Source of the DNA: WHSV01 sp050693895 | GTDB taxonomy: Bacteria > Actinomycetota > CADDZG01 > WHSQ01 | Reading direction: 5' to 3' | Assembly (NCBI GenBank): GCA_050693895.1 | Contig: JBOGWS010000079.1 | Location: 26,644-90,643, forward strand | Length of the DNA stretch: 64,000 nt | In this document: positions 50,382-60,087 of the stretch, piece by piece | Position numbering within the stretch: position 1 is the first letter of the stretch | How the letters are laid out: every line of letters starts with the position of its first letter | Made by a program: the position numbers and the translations under genes | Notes under the pieces: generated by a model | Databases searched by the model: none | What the model was told of the DNA's origin: nothing | Seen by the model: the letters and a program-made list of their open reading frames with translations, nothing else

Positions 50382-53300
50382 CGAGCACGCCCGTCCCTAC
50401 CGCCATCGAGCATTTCTCCGAGCCCACGCAACGGTGGTTCTCCAGCGCGTTCGAAGGCGCAACCGACGCGCAGTCGGGGGCCTGGGATGCCATCACTGCC
50501 GGCGACGACGCCCTTGTCATCGCGCCGACGGGCTCGGGCAAGACGCTCGCGGGATTCCTGTGGTCCATCGACCGGCTGCTCACGGGCGAGCCCGTCGACC
50601 CCAAGAAGCGTCTGAGGGTGCTGTACATCTCCCCGTTGAAGGCCCTAGCGGTCGACGTCGAGCGAAACCTGCGCGTCCCTCTTGCCGGCATCACGGCGGC
50701 CGCCCAGTGGATGGGCGCATCCGTGCCCGAGGTTACCGTGGGGGTGCGGACGGGTGACACACCGCAGGACGAGCGGCGCCGCTTCACCTCGTCTCCTCCA
50801 GACATCCTGATCACGACTCCCGAGTCGCTCTTTCTGCTGCTGACCTCGCAGGCGCGCGAGCAGTTGCGTCAAATCGAAACCGTGATCGTCGACGAGGTCC
50901 ACGCGCTGGTGCACAACAAACGCGGGGCTCACCTGGCGCTCAGCTTCGAACGGCTCGACGAGTTACTCGAGCGCCCGGCGCAGCGCCTGGGACTCTCCGC
51001 GACGGTGAGGCCACCGGAAGAGGTCGCCGGTTTCCTCGGGGGCCGGCGCCCGGTGAAGGTCATCAATCCATCGAGCGACAAACGCTTCGACCTCTCGGTG
51101 GTCGTGCCCATCGAGGACATGGCCGATCCCGCGACGGCGGACCCTCCCGGCCCAGCCGGTGAGCACGGCGGAGATGCGGCCTTCGAGGATGCGGCACAGG
51201 TCTCGCAGGCGTCACGCAGCGTGTGGCCGCACGTTGAAGAGAGATTGCTCGACCTCGTCGAGGCCCACAAGTCGACGATCGTGTTCGTGAACGCCCGCCG
51301 GGTGGCCGAGCGACTGTGCACGCGCCTCAACGAGCTCGCGAACGAACGAGCAAGGGCGAGCGAGCGGGGCGAGCGGGTGGAACAAGCCGGGAGAAGCGAG
51401 TCCGATGACGTGACCGTGGCGCGCGCTCACCACGGCTCGGTTGCACGCGAACAGCGCGTCCTCATCGAAGAAGAGCTGAAGGCCGGCCGGCTACCTGCGG
51501 TCGTCGCGACCAGCTCGCTCGAGCTCGGGATCGACATGGCCTCGGTGGATCTCGTCGTTCAGGTCGAGGCCCCGTCCTCGGTTGCGTCGGGACTTCAGCG
51601 CGTAGGTCGCGCCGGGCACCAGGTCGGCGAGGTCAGCCGCGGCGTGTTCTTCCCGAAGTTCCGCGGCGACCTGCTCGAGACCTCCGTGGTGGTCGAGCGC
51701 ATGCAGCAGGGCGCGATCGAGGCGATGAGCTACCCGCGCAACGCGCTCGACGTCCTGGCCCAGCACATCGTCGCGATGGTGGCGATGGACGACTGGGAGG
51801 TCGACCATCTCGAGAAAACCGTGCGGCGGGCGGCTCCCTTCGCCGAGCTTCCTCGCAACGCGCTCGAGGCGACGCTCGACATGCTGTCGGGCCGCTACCC
51901 GAGCCACGAGTTCGCCGAGCTCAGGCCGCGCCTCAACTGGGACCGAGGTACGGGCGTGCTCTCTGGGAGGCGGGGGGCCCAGCGGCTGGCGGTGACCTCC
52001 GGAGGAACGATTCCGGACCGGGGGCTGTTCGGCGTCTTCCTTGCCACGGAAGGCGGAGCGCGGGTCGGCGAGCTCGACGAAGAGATGGTCTACGAGTCTC
52101 GTCCCGGCGACACGTTCGTGCTGGGTACGTCCAGTTGGCTGATCGAGGACATCAGTCACGACCGAGTGCTCGTCACGCCGGCTCCCGGTGTTGGCGGACA
52201 GATGCCGTTCTGGCGGGGCGACGCTCCGGGGCGGCCGATCGAGCTCGGACGGGCGCTGGGCGCGTTCGTGCGCGAGGTGACGCACGCGAGCGATTCCGCC
52301 AGATCGGAGCGGCTCTCCTCTGCCGGCCTCGACCGCCTCGCGGCCTCCAATCTCGTGCAGTACCTCGAAGAACAGAAGGACGCGGCCGGCACCGTCCCCG
52401 ACGACCGGACGATCGTCGTCGAACGTTTCCGGGACGAGATCGGAGACTGGCGCCTGTGCGTGCACTCGTTCTTCGGTGCGCGCGTGCACGCCCCGTGGGC
52501 CCAGGCAATCGAGACGCGCGTGCGCGACGAGCTCGGTGTCGACGTGCAATGCATCTATACCGACGACGGCATCATCGTTCGCCTACCGGAGGCCGATGTC
52601 CCCCCACCGGGCAGCATCGTCTCTTTCGATCCCGACGAGATAATCGAGATCGTCACCTCGCAGGTCGGAAGCTCGGCTCTGTTCGCGAGCCGCTTCAGGG
52701 AGTGCGCCGCCCGGTCGCTGCTGCTGCCGCGCCGTCGCCCGGGGAGCAGGACACCTCTGTGGCAACAGCGTCAGCGGAGCGCCAGACTCCTCCAGGTGGC
52801 GAGCAAGTACGAGTCGTTCCCGGTCGTGCTCGAAGCTTTTCGAGAGTGCCTCCAGGATGTCTTCGACCTTCCCGCTCTCGGCGAGTTGATGGCCGCGATC
52901 GCCCGGCGTGAGGTTCGGATCGTCGAGGTCGAGACACCGCTGCCCTCACCGTTCGCGTCCTCGTTGCAGTTCGGCTTCGTGGCGTCGTTCATGTATGAGG
53001 GCGACGTGCCGCTCGCCGAGCGACGAGCGCAGGCCCTCAGCCTCGACCGCTCATTGCTCGCGGAGATCATGGGACGAGAGGAGTTGCGAGAGCTGCTCGA
53101 CGACGCATCGCTCGCGCAGCTCGAGCTCGAACTTCAACTGCTGACCGACGAGCGAAAGATTCGCGACGCGGATGGTCTTCACGACGCGCTGCGCCTCCTC
53201 GGCGATCTGACTGGAGACGAGATCAGACCGCGGTCGCAGCATCCCGAGAAGGTTGAATGGTGGCTGCAGGAACTTCAGTCGTCGCGTCGTGCTCTGTCGA

Positions 53301-54931
53301 TCCGGGTGTCGGGTGAGGAGCGGTTCATTGCAATCGAGGATGCAGCGCGCTATCGCGATGCACTCGGCTCAGCGTTGCCGCCGGGTGTTCCGGCCGCGTT
53401 TCTCGACCCCGTTGCCGATGCGCTCGGTGACCTCACCGGACGCTACGCTGCTCGGCGCGGGCCCTTCGTTCCCGAGGACGTCGCCGGCCGTTACGGACTC
53501 GGCGCAGGATTGGTTCGTTCGGCGTTGCAGACGCTCGAGATCGACGGGCGCGTACTCGAGGGGGAGTACCGGCCCGGGGGGAGTGGGCGCGAGTGGATCG
53601 ACTTAGATGTCCTGCGCAGATTGCGACGCATGTCGCTGGCGGCGTTCCGAAAAGAGGTCGAGCCCGCACCACCGGAGGCCCTCGCTCGATTCGTTCAGGC
53701 GTGGCATGGGATGGAACCGCAGCGCCGCACCGAGGGTTTACGCGGCGCTTCCATCGACGACATGTTCAGGGTCATCGAACAGCTGCAGGGTGTGCCGCTC
53801 GTCGCGTCCGCGCTCGAGCGCACGATGCTGCGGGCGCGTCTTCCTGGATACAGACCGGCGCTGCTCGACGAACTGTGCGCGTCCGGCGAGCTCGTGTGGT
53901 GCGGCGCGGGACCTCTCGGAAGCGACGACGGCTGGATCAGCTTCGCTTTGGCGGACCGCGCCGACCTGCTTCTGCCCGCACCGGTCGAGGCTGACCTCTC
54001 GGCCGATGCACGCGCCGTTCACGACGCACTGGCGTCGAGGGGAGCGTCGTTCTTCAGACAGATCGCCGAAGCGACGGGCTCCACCGACGACTCCGAGTCG
54101 TTGTTGTCGCTGTGGGAGCTGGTCTGGGCTGGGCTCGTCACGAACGACACGCTGGCACCGCTTCGCTCGCTGCTCTGGGGAGGCCGGCCTTCATCTCGGC
54201 CCAGCCGGCGTCGCCGGCGCGGGCCGGCGTGGCCCTCGCGCCTCGGACCTCCCGCGGGGGCCGGACGCTGGAGCCTCGTGCCCCGGCGGTCGACCGACAA
54301 CACGCGGCGAGCCCATGCCCTCACCGAGCAGCTTCTCGAGCGCCACGGCATCCTGACCCGGGGCGCGCTCGCGTCCGAACGGGTGCCGGGCGGCTTCGCG
54401 GGCATCTACCCGGTGCTCAAGGCGATGGAGGAGTCGGGACGCTGCAGGCGCGGCTACTTCGTCGACGGCCTGGGCGGGGCTCAGTTCGCGCTCGCCGGCG
54501 CGGTCGACCGGATGCGCTCGCTGGTCGACAACAATGACGGAACTTCCACTGCGGTCGTCGCCGCAACCGATCCCGCGAACCCGTACGGCGCGGCGCTGCC
54601 GTGGCCCGATCGCGAGGACAGATCCTCGACCGCCTCGGGCAAGAAGACCGGGCGAGCGGGCCGTAAGGCAGGCGCGGTGGTTGTGCTTGTCGACGGCCGG
54701 CTGGCCCTGTACGTCGAGAAGGGGGGCCGGACCCTGTTGTCGTACTCGGACGACGGCGCGGTCCTGCGTCCAGCCATCGATGCTCTCGTCCTTGCCGCGC
54801 GCGAGGGACTTCTGGGGAAACTTGCGGTCGAGAGGGCAGACGGCGAGGCCGTGATGGACACTCCGCTCGCAGAGGCTCTCGTCGACGCCGGTCTGCGCTT
54901 CACTTCCCGCGGACTCCGGCTGCGTGCCTGA
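50378..54931 (+). CDS. lhr: Large helicase-related protein Lhr
   Basis: 1517 residues, the length of mycobacterial Lhr. The superfamily 2 core has APTGSGKT (49-56), VDEVHAL (motif II), LSATVRPPEEV (motif III), SSLELGIDMA and QRVGRAGHQ (motifs V and VI). A winged helix and the Lhr-specific C-terminal domains follow, and TSSWLIEDISHDRVLVTPAP is characteristic. It is a 3'-to-5' DNA/RNA-DNA translocase used in the response to DNA damage. The GTG start overlaps nhaA, and nei2 overlaps its 3' end, as at Rv3296-Rv3297 in M. tuberculosis. Confidence 0.95.
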   Translation: MTSTPVPTAIEHFSEPTQRWFSSAFEGATDAQSGAWDAITAGDDALVIAPTGSGKTLAGFLWSIDRLLTGEPVDPKKRLRVLYISPLKALAVDVERNLRVPLAGITAAAQWMGASVPEVTVGVRTGDTPQDERRRFTSSPPDILITTPESLFLLLTSQAREQLRQIETVIVDEVHALVHNKRGAHLALSFERLDELLERPAQRLGLSATVRPPEEVAGFLGGRRPVKVINPSSDKRFDLSVVVPIEDMADPATADPPGPAGEHGGDAAFEDAAQVSQASRSVWPHVEERLLDLVEAHKSTIVFVNARRVAERLCTRLNELANERARASERGERVEQAGRSESDDVTVARAHHGSVAREQRVLIEEELKAGRLPAVVATSSLELGIDMASVDLVVQVEAPSSVASGLQRVGRAGHQVGEVSRGVFFPKFRGDLLETSVVVERMQQGAIEAMSYPRNALDVLAQHIVAMVAMDDWEVDHLEKTVRRAAPFAELPRNALEATLDMLSGRYPSHEFAELRPRLNWDRGTGVLSGRRGAQRLAVTSGGTIPDRGLFGVFLATEGGARVGELDEEMVYESRPGDTFVLGTSSWLIEDISHDRVLVTPAPGVGGQMPFWRGDAPGRPIELGRALGAFVREVTHASDSARSERLSSAGLDRLAASNLVQYLEEQKDAAGTVPDDRTIVVERFRDEIGDWRLCVHSFFGARVHAPWAQAIETRVRDELGVDVQCIYTDDGIIVRLPEADVPPPGSIVSFDPDEIIEIVTSQVGSSALFASRFRECAARSLLLPRRRPGSRTPLWQQRQRSARLLQVASKYESFPVVLEAFRECLQDVFDLPALGELMAAIARREVRIVEVETPLPSPFASSLQFGFVASFMYEGDVPLAERRAQALSLDRSLLAEIMGREELRELLDDASLAQLELELQLLTDERKIRDADGLHDALRLLGDLTGDEIRPRSQHPEKVEWWLQELQSSRRALSIRVSGEERFIAIEDAARYRDALGSALPPGVPAAFLDPVADALGDLTGRYAARRGPFVPEDVAGRYGLGAGLVRSALQTLEIDGRVLEGEYRPGGSGREWIDLDVLRRLRRMSLAAFRKEVEPAPPEALARFVQAWHGMEPQRRTEGLRGASIDDMFRVIEQLQGVPLVASALERTMLRARLPGYRPALLDELCASGELVWCGAGPLGSDDGWISFALADRADLLLPAPVEADLSADARAVHDALASRGASFFRQIAEATGSTDDSESLLSLWELVWAGLVTNDTLAPLRSLLWGGRPSSRPSRRRRRGPAWPSRLGPPAGAGRWSLVPRRSTDNTRRAHALTEQLLERHGILTRGALASERVPGGFAGIYPVLKAMEESGRCRRGYFVDGLGGAQFALAGAVDRMRSLVDNNDGTSTAVVAATDPANPYGAALPWPDREDRSSTASGKKTGRAGRKAGAVVVLVDGRLALYVEKGGRTLLSYSDDGAVLRPAIDALVLAAREGLLGKLAVERADGEAVMDTPLAEALVDAGLRFTSRGLRLRA

Positions 54932-55727
54932 GGGCGACACCGTATGGCTCGCCGGCCACAACCTTCGCCGCGCGCTGGCGGGGGAGCAGCTTGTCCGCAC
55001 CGATTTCCGAGTTCCACGCTACGCAACCACCGATCTCTCGGGGCGGAGAATCCTCGACGTCGTGTCGCGTGGGAAGCATCTCCTCTGGAGGCTCGAGAGC
55101 GATCTGACCCTTCACACCCACTTCATGATGGACGGTTCTTGGCACCTCTACCGGCACGGACAGCGATGGCGATCACCAGGGTTCGAGGCCCGCGCCGTGC
55201 TCGAGACCGAGAGGTGGCAGGCGGTCGGCTTTCGCATGCCCGCGCTCGACCTCATTCCGACGGAGCGGGAGGACGAGATCGTCGGGCATCTCGGGCCCGA
55301 CCTCCTGGGTGACGACTGGGACGCAGGTGAAGCGACCGCCAGGCTCGAGGCGCGCGCGGACATGGCCATCGGCGAGGCGCTCCTCGACCAGTCGGTGATG
55401 GCGGGTGTGGGCAATGTCTACCGTTGCGAGATCTGCTTTTTGAGGGGGCTCGATCCGTGGACTCCCGTGCCCGACGTCGCCGATCGCCGAGGTGTGATCG
55501 ATCTCGCCAAGCGGCTGCTCGAGGCCAACCGCCACTCTGCGAGGCACGTCACCACCGGCGTCGATCTTCGGGGGCGAACCCACTGGGTTTACGGACGAAA
55601 AAACAGGCCCTGCCGCCGCTGTGGAACCCCCATACGCAAGGCGGACCAGCCTTCTTACGGTTCCGAGCGCATTGTCTATTGGTGCCCCCCGTGCCAGCCT
55701 TCACAAGAGCGCAAAGGGGACTCATGA
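54924..55727 (+). CDS. nei2: Endonuclease VIII-like DNA glycosylase Nei2
   Basis: 267 residues starting GTG within the lhr gene. The invariant MPEGDT start gives the catalytic Pro2 and Glu3. The conserved SRGKHLLW and MDGSWHLY segments and a C-terminal zinc finger (CRRCGTPI and CPPC) complete the Fpg/Nei fold. The enzyme removes oxidised pyrimidines and cuts the abasic strand. The coupling with lhr is conserved in mycobacteria, suggesting a shared repair pathway. Confidence 0.93.
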   Translation: MPEGDTVWLAGHNLRRALAGEQLVRTDFRVPRYATTDLSGRRILDVVSRGKHLLWRLESDLTLHTHFMMDGSWHLYRHGQRWRSPGFEARAVLETERWQAVGFRMPALDLIPTEREDEIVGHLGPDLLGDDWDAGEATARLEARADMAIGEALLDQSVMAGVGNVYRCEICFLRGLDPWTPVPDVADRRGVIDLAKRLLEANRHSARHVTTGVDLRGRTHWVYGRKNRPCRRCGTPIRKADQPSYGSERIVYWCPPCQPSQERKGDS

Positions 55728-55790
55728 GCGGACTTCTTCACAGAATCTCAATGCGAGTGGCGGTCGTAACCGTGTGGTTTGGGTAGCTTG

Positions 55791-56147
55791 GTGAGCACCG
55801 TGCCCCCGATGAGACGTCCCACCAGGAAGGTCAGCGAGGTCATCACCTCCAAGCCGTGGGCCGACCCCTCGTCCGATACGCTCGAATGGCTCGCTTCCCT
55901 GCTCCAGACCGAGGGCGTCGACCTGATGCGCGCCAGCTTCACCGAACTGCAGCGAGGCACGCCGGTCTACGTCGACGGCGACGCGGACGTGCTCGAGGTG
56001 CAGCGGTTGATGGCCCGCAACCACATCCGCAGCATCCCGGTCGTCAGTGCGGGCAGTGTGATCGGAATAATCGATCTCCTGGAGCTGGCGATGATGGACC
56101 AGGACCTGTCCGACATCGACCTGTCCGAATCGATAACAGCCGACTAA
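55791..56147 (+). CDS. Single-CBS-domain protein
   Basis: 118 residues from GTG 55791. TTG 55779 and ATG 55809 are alternatives, and no ribosome site decides between them. The C-terminal half is one CBS motif (YVDGDADVLEVQRLMARNHI then RSIPVVSAGSVIGIIDLLEL). The N-terminal half is about 60 residues without the usual second CBS signature, though a degenerate copy may be present. CBS pairs bind adenine nucleotides, so this protein may dimerise to form a site. Partner unknown. Confidence 0.7.
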   Translation: MSTVPPMRRPTRKVSEVITSKPWADPSSDTLEWLASLLQTEGVDLMRASFTELQRGTPVYVDGDADVLEVQRLMARNHIRSIPVVSAGSVIGIIDLLELAMMDQDLSDIDLSESITAD

Positions 56148-56237
56148 CCCCACGTCACCGAAAATGGGGCCTGCGCGGGTAGGCGGGCCAGGCGTTCTAG
56201 TCTGGAGGTCAACGATTACGAAACAGGGGTGAAGTTC

Positions 56238-58916
56238 ATGTACGACGCGTTCCGTAACCAGTTGCCGGATAGCGACTCAGAGGAAACCCAGGAATGGATC
56301 GAGGCTCTCGATCTGATCATCGACGGAAACTCGCCGGCGCGCGCCCGCTACCTCATGACCCGCCTCCTTTTTCACGCCCGGATGCGAAGCATCGGGCTCC
56401 CGGCACAGGTCTCGACGGACTACATCAACACGATCTCTCCCGAGGAAGAGCCCTATTTTCCCGGCAACGAAGAGGTCGAGCACAAGGTCCGCCGGATCAT
56501 CCGATGGAACGCCGCCGCCATGGTCAGCCGGGCGAACAAGGCCCTCGACGGCATCGGCGGGCACCTCTCCACGTACGCGAGCGCCGCGAGCCTCTACGAG
56601 GTCGGCTTCAACCATTTCTTTAGGGGCAGGGAGCATCAGGGTGGCGGAGACCACATCTTCTTCCAGGGACATGCGGCCCCCGGCATCTACGCGCGCAGCT
56701 TTCTCGAGGGCCGGTTCGACGAGGGCAAGCTCGACGCCTTTCGCCGGGAGGCCCTGTATCCCGGCCTGTCGAGTTACCCGCACCCTCGCCTCATGCCCGA
56801 GTACTGGGAGTTCCCGACCGTCTCCATGGGGCTGAGCCCCCTCAACGCGATCTATCAGGCCCGCTTCAACCGTTACCTCCAGCACCGGGGCATCAGGGAC
56901 ACGAGCCAGCAGAGAGTCTGGTGCTACCTCGGAGACGGTGAGATCGACGAACCGGAGTCGACCGCCGCACTCACGCTCGCCGCGCGCGAGGGCCTCGACA
57001 ACCTGATCTTCGTCGTCAACTGCAACCTCCAGCGCCTCGACGGCCCGGTGCGCGGCAACGGCAAGGTCATCCAAGAGTTCGAGCGCATCTTCCGCGGCGC
57101 CGGATGGCACGTCATCAAGGCCATTTGGGGACGGGAGTGGGACCCGCTCATTGCGGATGACGCCGAGGGCGTGCTCGTCCACAAGATGAACACGACCGTC
57201 GATGGTGAGTTCCAGAAGTACGCGGTCGAGTCCGGCGACTACATCCGCGAGCACTTCTTCGGACCCGACCCCCGCCTGAAGAAGCTCGTCGAGCACCTCA
57301 GCGACGAGGAGCTCAAGAAGCTCAGGCGCGGCGGGCACGATTATCGCAAGGTCTACGCGGCCTACGCCCGGGCGGTCGAGCTCAAGGACGCCCCCGTCGT
57401 GATCCTCGCCAAAACGGTGAAGGGTTGGACGCTCGGTGGTGCTATCGAAGGCCGCAACGTCACTCACCAGGCGAAGAAGCTCTCCGAGGAGGAACTCAAG
57501 AAGTTCCGCGACACGCTCGAGCTGCCGATCAAGGATGAGGACCTCGCCGAGGGCCGGCCTCCCTACTACCACCCGGGAGAGGACTCGGAGGAGGTCCAGT
57601 ACCTCAAGCAGCAGCGCCAGAAGCTCGGCGGTTACGTTCCCTCACGCAAGGTGAGCTTCCCGAGCATCGAGCTTCCCAAGCCCGCCCTCTACGACGAGTT
57701 CAAGGCGGGATCGAAGGGACAGCCTGTCGCCACGACGATGGCTTTCGTCCGCCTCCTGCGCAAACTGATGCGGGACAAGGAGATCGGGGATCGCGTGGTT
57801 CCCATCATTCCCGACGAAGCCCGCACCTTCGGTATGGAGTCGCTGTTCCCCGAGTTCAAGATCTATGCGCCTTTCGGCCAAACCTACGAGCCCGTCGACG
57901 CCGAACACCTGCTCGCGTACCGGGAGGCGACCGAGGGCCAGATCCTCGAAGAGGGAATCACCGAGGCCGGCTCGATGGGGTCGCTCATCGCGGCGGGAAC
58001 CTCGTATGCGACACACGGCGAGCCGATGATTCCCTTCTTCATCTTCTATTCGATGTTCGGCTTCCAGCGCATCGGCGATCAGATCTGGGGCTTCGGCGAC
58101 CAGCGCGGCCGGGGCTTCATGCTCGGCGCCACCGCGGGACGAACGACGCTGAACGGAGAGGGCCTCCAGCACCAGGACGGACATTCGCCCCTGCTGGCCT
58201 CGACGAACCCAGCGTGCGTCAGCTACGACCCCGCGTTCGCGTACGAGATCGCGGTCATCATCAAGCGCGGGCTCGAACGCATGATCGATCGCGACGAGGA
58301 CGTCTTCTACTACCTCACCCTGTACAACGAGCCGGCCCCCATGCCTCCGATGCCGGAGGGAGTCGAGGAGGGTATCCTGCGCGGCCTTTATCCGTTCAGC
58401 AAGCCGCAGGACGAGCGCAAGCACCACGCTCAGATTCTCTCCAGTGGTTCGATCATGCCGAGCGCACTCAGGGCTCAGGAGGTCCTCGCCGAAAACCACG
58501 ATGTCGCCGCGACCGTGTGGAGCGCGCCGAGTTTCCAGCAACTTCGTACGGATGCGCTCGAAACCGAGCGGTGGAACCGCTTCCACCCGGAGCAGCCGAA
58601 GAAGACGCCTTACGTCACTCGCAGCCTGGAGCACAGCGAGGGACCGGTCGTCGCGGTCACCGACTACATGAAGGCGATCCCGGACCAAGTCGCTCGGTGG
58701 ATCCCGCAGCGCTATCTATCGCTCGGAACCGATGGGTTTGGTCGCTCGGACGGGCGCGAGGCCCTTCGCCGGCACTTCGAGGTCGACCACGAGCACATTG
58801 TCGTCGCCGTGCTCGCCGCGCTATCCGAGTCGGGAGAGGTCAAGCCGGAGGAGGTCAGCGAAGCGATCAAACGATACGGCATCGATTCCGAGAGAATCTC
58901 GCCGCTCTTCGCCTGA
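56238..58916 (+). CDS. aceE: Pyruvate dehydrogenase E1 component, homodimeric type
   Basis: 892 residues from ATG 56238, preferred over GTG 56229 because AGGGGTGA is spaced five bases before it. The thiamine-diphosphate motif runs from GDGEIDEPES to VVNCN. PETQEW-like SEETQEWIEALD, TDYINTISPEEEP, RWNAAAMVSRAN and the QDGHSPLLAS region are all standard for AceE. It decarboxylates pyruvate and transfers the acetyl group to the lipoyl E2. No E2 or E3 gene lies in the window, as is usual in actinobacteria. About 30 bases upstream, TAGTCT may be the promoter -10. Confidence 0.95.
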   Translation: MYDAFRNQLPDSDSEETQEWIEALDLIIDGNSPARARYLMTRLLFHARMRSIGLPAQVSTDYINTISPEEEPYFPGNEEVEHKVRRIIRWNAAAMVSRANKALDGIGGHLSTYASAASLYEVGFNHFFRGREHQGGGDHIFFQGHAAPGIYARSFLEGRFDEGKLDAFRREALYPGLSSYPHPRLMPEYWEFPTVSMGLSPLNAIYQARFNRYLQHRGIRDTSQQRVWCYLGDGEIDEPESTAALTLAAREGLDNLIFVVNCNLQRLDGPVRGNGKVIQEFERIFRGAGWHVIKAIWGREWDPLIADDAEGVLVHKMNTTVDGEFQKYAVESGDYIREHFFGPDPRLKKLVEHLSDEELKKLRRGGHDYRKVYAAYARAVELKDAPVVILAKTVKGWTLGGAIEGRNVTHQAKKLSEEELKKFRDTLELPIKDEDLAEGRPPYYHPGEDSEEVQYLKQQRQKLGGYVPSRKVSFPSIELPKPALYDEFKAGSKGQPVATTMAFVRLLRKLMRDKEIGDRVVPIIPDEARTFGMESLFPEFKIYAPFGQTYEPVDAEHLLAYREATEGQILEEGITEAGSMGSLIAAGTSYATHGEPMIPFFIFYSMFGFQRIGDQIWGFGDQRGRGFMLGATAGRTTLNGEGLQHQDGHSPLLASTNPACVSYDPAFAYEIAVIIKRGLERMIDRDEDVFYYLTLYNEPAPMPPMPEGVEEGILRGLYPFSKPQDERKHHAQILSSGSIMPSALRAQEVLAENHDVAATVWSAPSFQQLRTDALETERWNRFHPEQPKKTPYVTRSLEHSEGPVVAVTDYMKAIPDQVARWIPQRYLSLGTDGFGRSDGREALRRHFEVDHEHIVVAVLAALSESGEVKPEEVSEAIKRYGIDSERISPLFA

Positions 58917-58940
58917 ACGATCCCGAGCGAGATAAGAAAA

Positions 58941-58965
58941 GGGCCCGGAGAATTCTCCCGGGCCC
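58941..58965 (-). terminator. Terminator between aceE and the tiny membrane-peptide gene
   Basis: GGGCCCGGAG-AATT-CTCCCGGGCCC, a 10-bp stem with one bulge. On the minus strand it runs straight into TTTTCTTATC, a good U tract, so it mainly ends the minus-strand small gene. It may also stop aceE transcripts. Confidence 0.75.
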
Positions 58966-58986
58966 TTGGTCGTTCATCCGACGGTC

Positions 58987-59058
58987 TCAGGTCCTGCGCA
59001 AGAAGAAAATGATTCCGAGAATCAGGAACACGACCAACAAGATCGTGACGATTTCCAA
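58987..59058 (-). CDS. Tiny membrane peptide gene (23 residues)
   Basis: The frame encodes MEIVTILLVVFLILGIIFFL and then RRT, one hydrophobic helix with a positively charged end. The TTG start is preceded by GGAGGT at ideal spacing, and 22 bases after the stop an intrinsic terminator follows in the same direction. It lies in an otherwise empty gap between two larger genes. Ribosome site, terminator and a membrane-like product together make a real gene likely. Function unknown. Single-helix peptides of this size often bind and tune membrane complexes. No promoter is clear in 59059-59150. Confidence 0.65.
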   Translation of the reverse strand: MEIVTILLVVFLILGIIFFLRRT

Positions 59059-59159
59059 GGCCCACCTCCGTGTTTGTACGCCGTGGCCATCCAGGGCCAT
59101 GCCGTGTGGACTCAGTGCCCACCGCACAGATGTACCCGCAGGAAGGGACAGGAAACCGG

Positions 59160-60053
59160 TTACTGGTCGGCCGAGCCCGTCAGCCGGCGCACCGCTCGGC
59201 GCACGGGGCGGCGGGTCTCGCGTTCCTTCAACTCGCGCGCCATGTCCTCCATGCTCACGTAGCCGCGCTCGGGGAACAGAGCGTGCCGTCGCTGGTGCAC
59301 GAGGAGATACAGGTCCGCTTCGGTTGCCCGGGGAAAGATCTCGTGCAGGTTCTCGTCGCGGATCGCCTCGATCGCGGGCGTGTAGATGTTCGTGTACCAG
59401 TGCTCCGCGACAACCGGTGGGGGCACGACCTCGTTTCGTTCCAGCATCAGTCTGTAGCCGTACATCTGGATGAGCTCGAGCAAGGCCGGATAGCCGTCGG
59501 GCCTACTGAACTCGATGTTGACGTCGGGCAGAGCTTCGGCCAGTCCGCTCTCCTCGAGGAAGATGCGCTCCTGCTCGGCGAAGATGACTCGTCCCAGATC
59601 GAGTCCCTCCGGAAGGGCGCGACGGGGATGCAGCTCGGTGACTTCGGCGTCGATGTATTCGATCTTCTTCTGCTTGGCGATAGCCACCCGGTGATGCCCG
59701 TCGACGACGAAGTACATGTCGTTGAGCTTGTAGACCACGATCGGAGGAAAGCCACCCTCCGGGTAGGCGAGCTCGAGGCTACGCCAGCGCTCCTGCACGT
59801 CGTGTCGCCGGGGCAGGAAGTTCTTGTCGAACTCCATGTTGCGACCGGCCGTGCCGACGATCTTCGCCACCTCGATCGGCATCAGCCCTAAGTAGGTCTG
59901 GTCGAACAGGCGAAGACGCTCTCTGACCTCATCGAGATCCTTGAGCGTCGCCGACTTCTTGCCTCCCGTGACCGCGCGGCCGAAACGCCGGTAGGCCTCA
60001 CGCCTGCGGGCTCGTTCGAAGGTCGACGTCTCGGGAAGGTCGCTCCAGGGCAC
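59160..60053 (-). CDS. ParB/sulfiredoxin-fold domain protein
   Basis: 297 residues. The central part contains PPIVVYKLNDMYFVVDGHHR and VAIAKQ, the ParB N-terminal/sulfiredoxin signature (DGHHR in place of NGHHR/GERRR). It is flanked by an N-terminal helical region (RRREAYRRFGRAVTGGK) and a C-terminal region with DLYLLVHQRRHALF. There is no ParB helix-turn-helix, so it is not a partition protein. In this superfamily the DGHHR site binds nucleotides. GTG start with GGGGG upstream. The substrate or partner is unknown. Confidence 0.75.
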   Translation of the reverse strand: MPWSDLPETSTFERARRREAYRRFGRAVTGGKKSATLKDLDEVRERLRLFDQTYLGLMPIEVAKIVGTAGRNMEFDKNFLPRRHDVQERWRSLELAYPEGGFPPIVVYKLNDMYFVVDGHHRVAIAKQKKIEYIDAEVTELHPRRALPEGLDLGRVIFAEQERIFLEESGLAEALPDVNIEFSRPDGYPALLELIQMYGYRLMLERNEVVPPPVVAEHWYTNIYTPAIEAIRDENLHEIFPRATEADLYLLVHQRRHALFPERGYVSMEDMARELKERETRRPVRRAVRRLTGSADQ

Positions 60054-60087
60054 TCAGGACCCCCGTTGAAGGGGTGTCATGTTCTCG

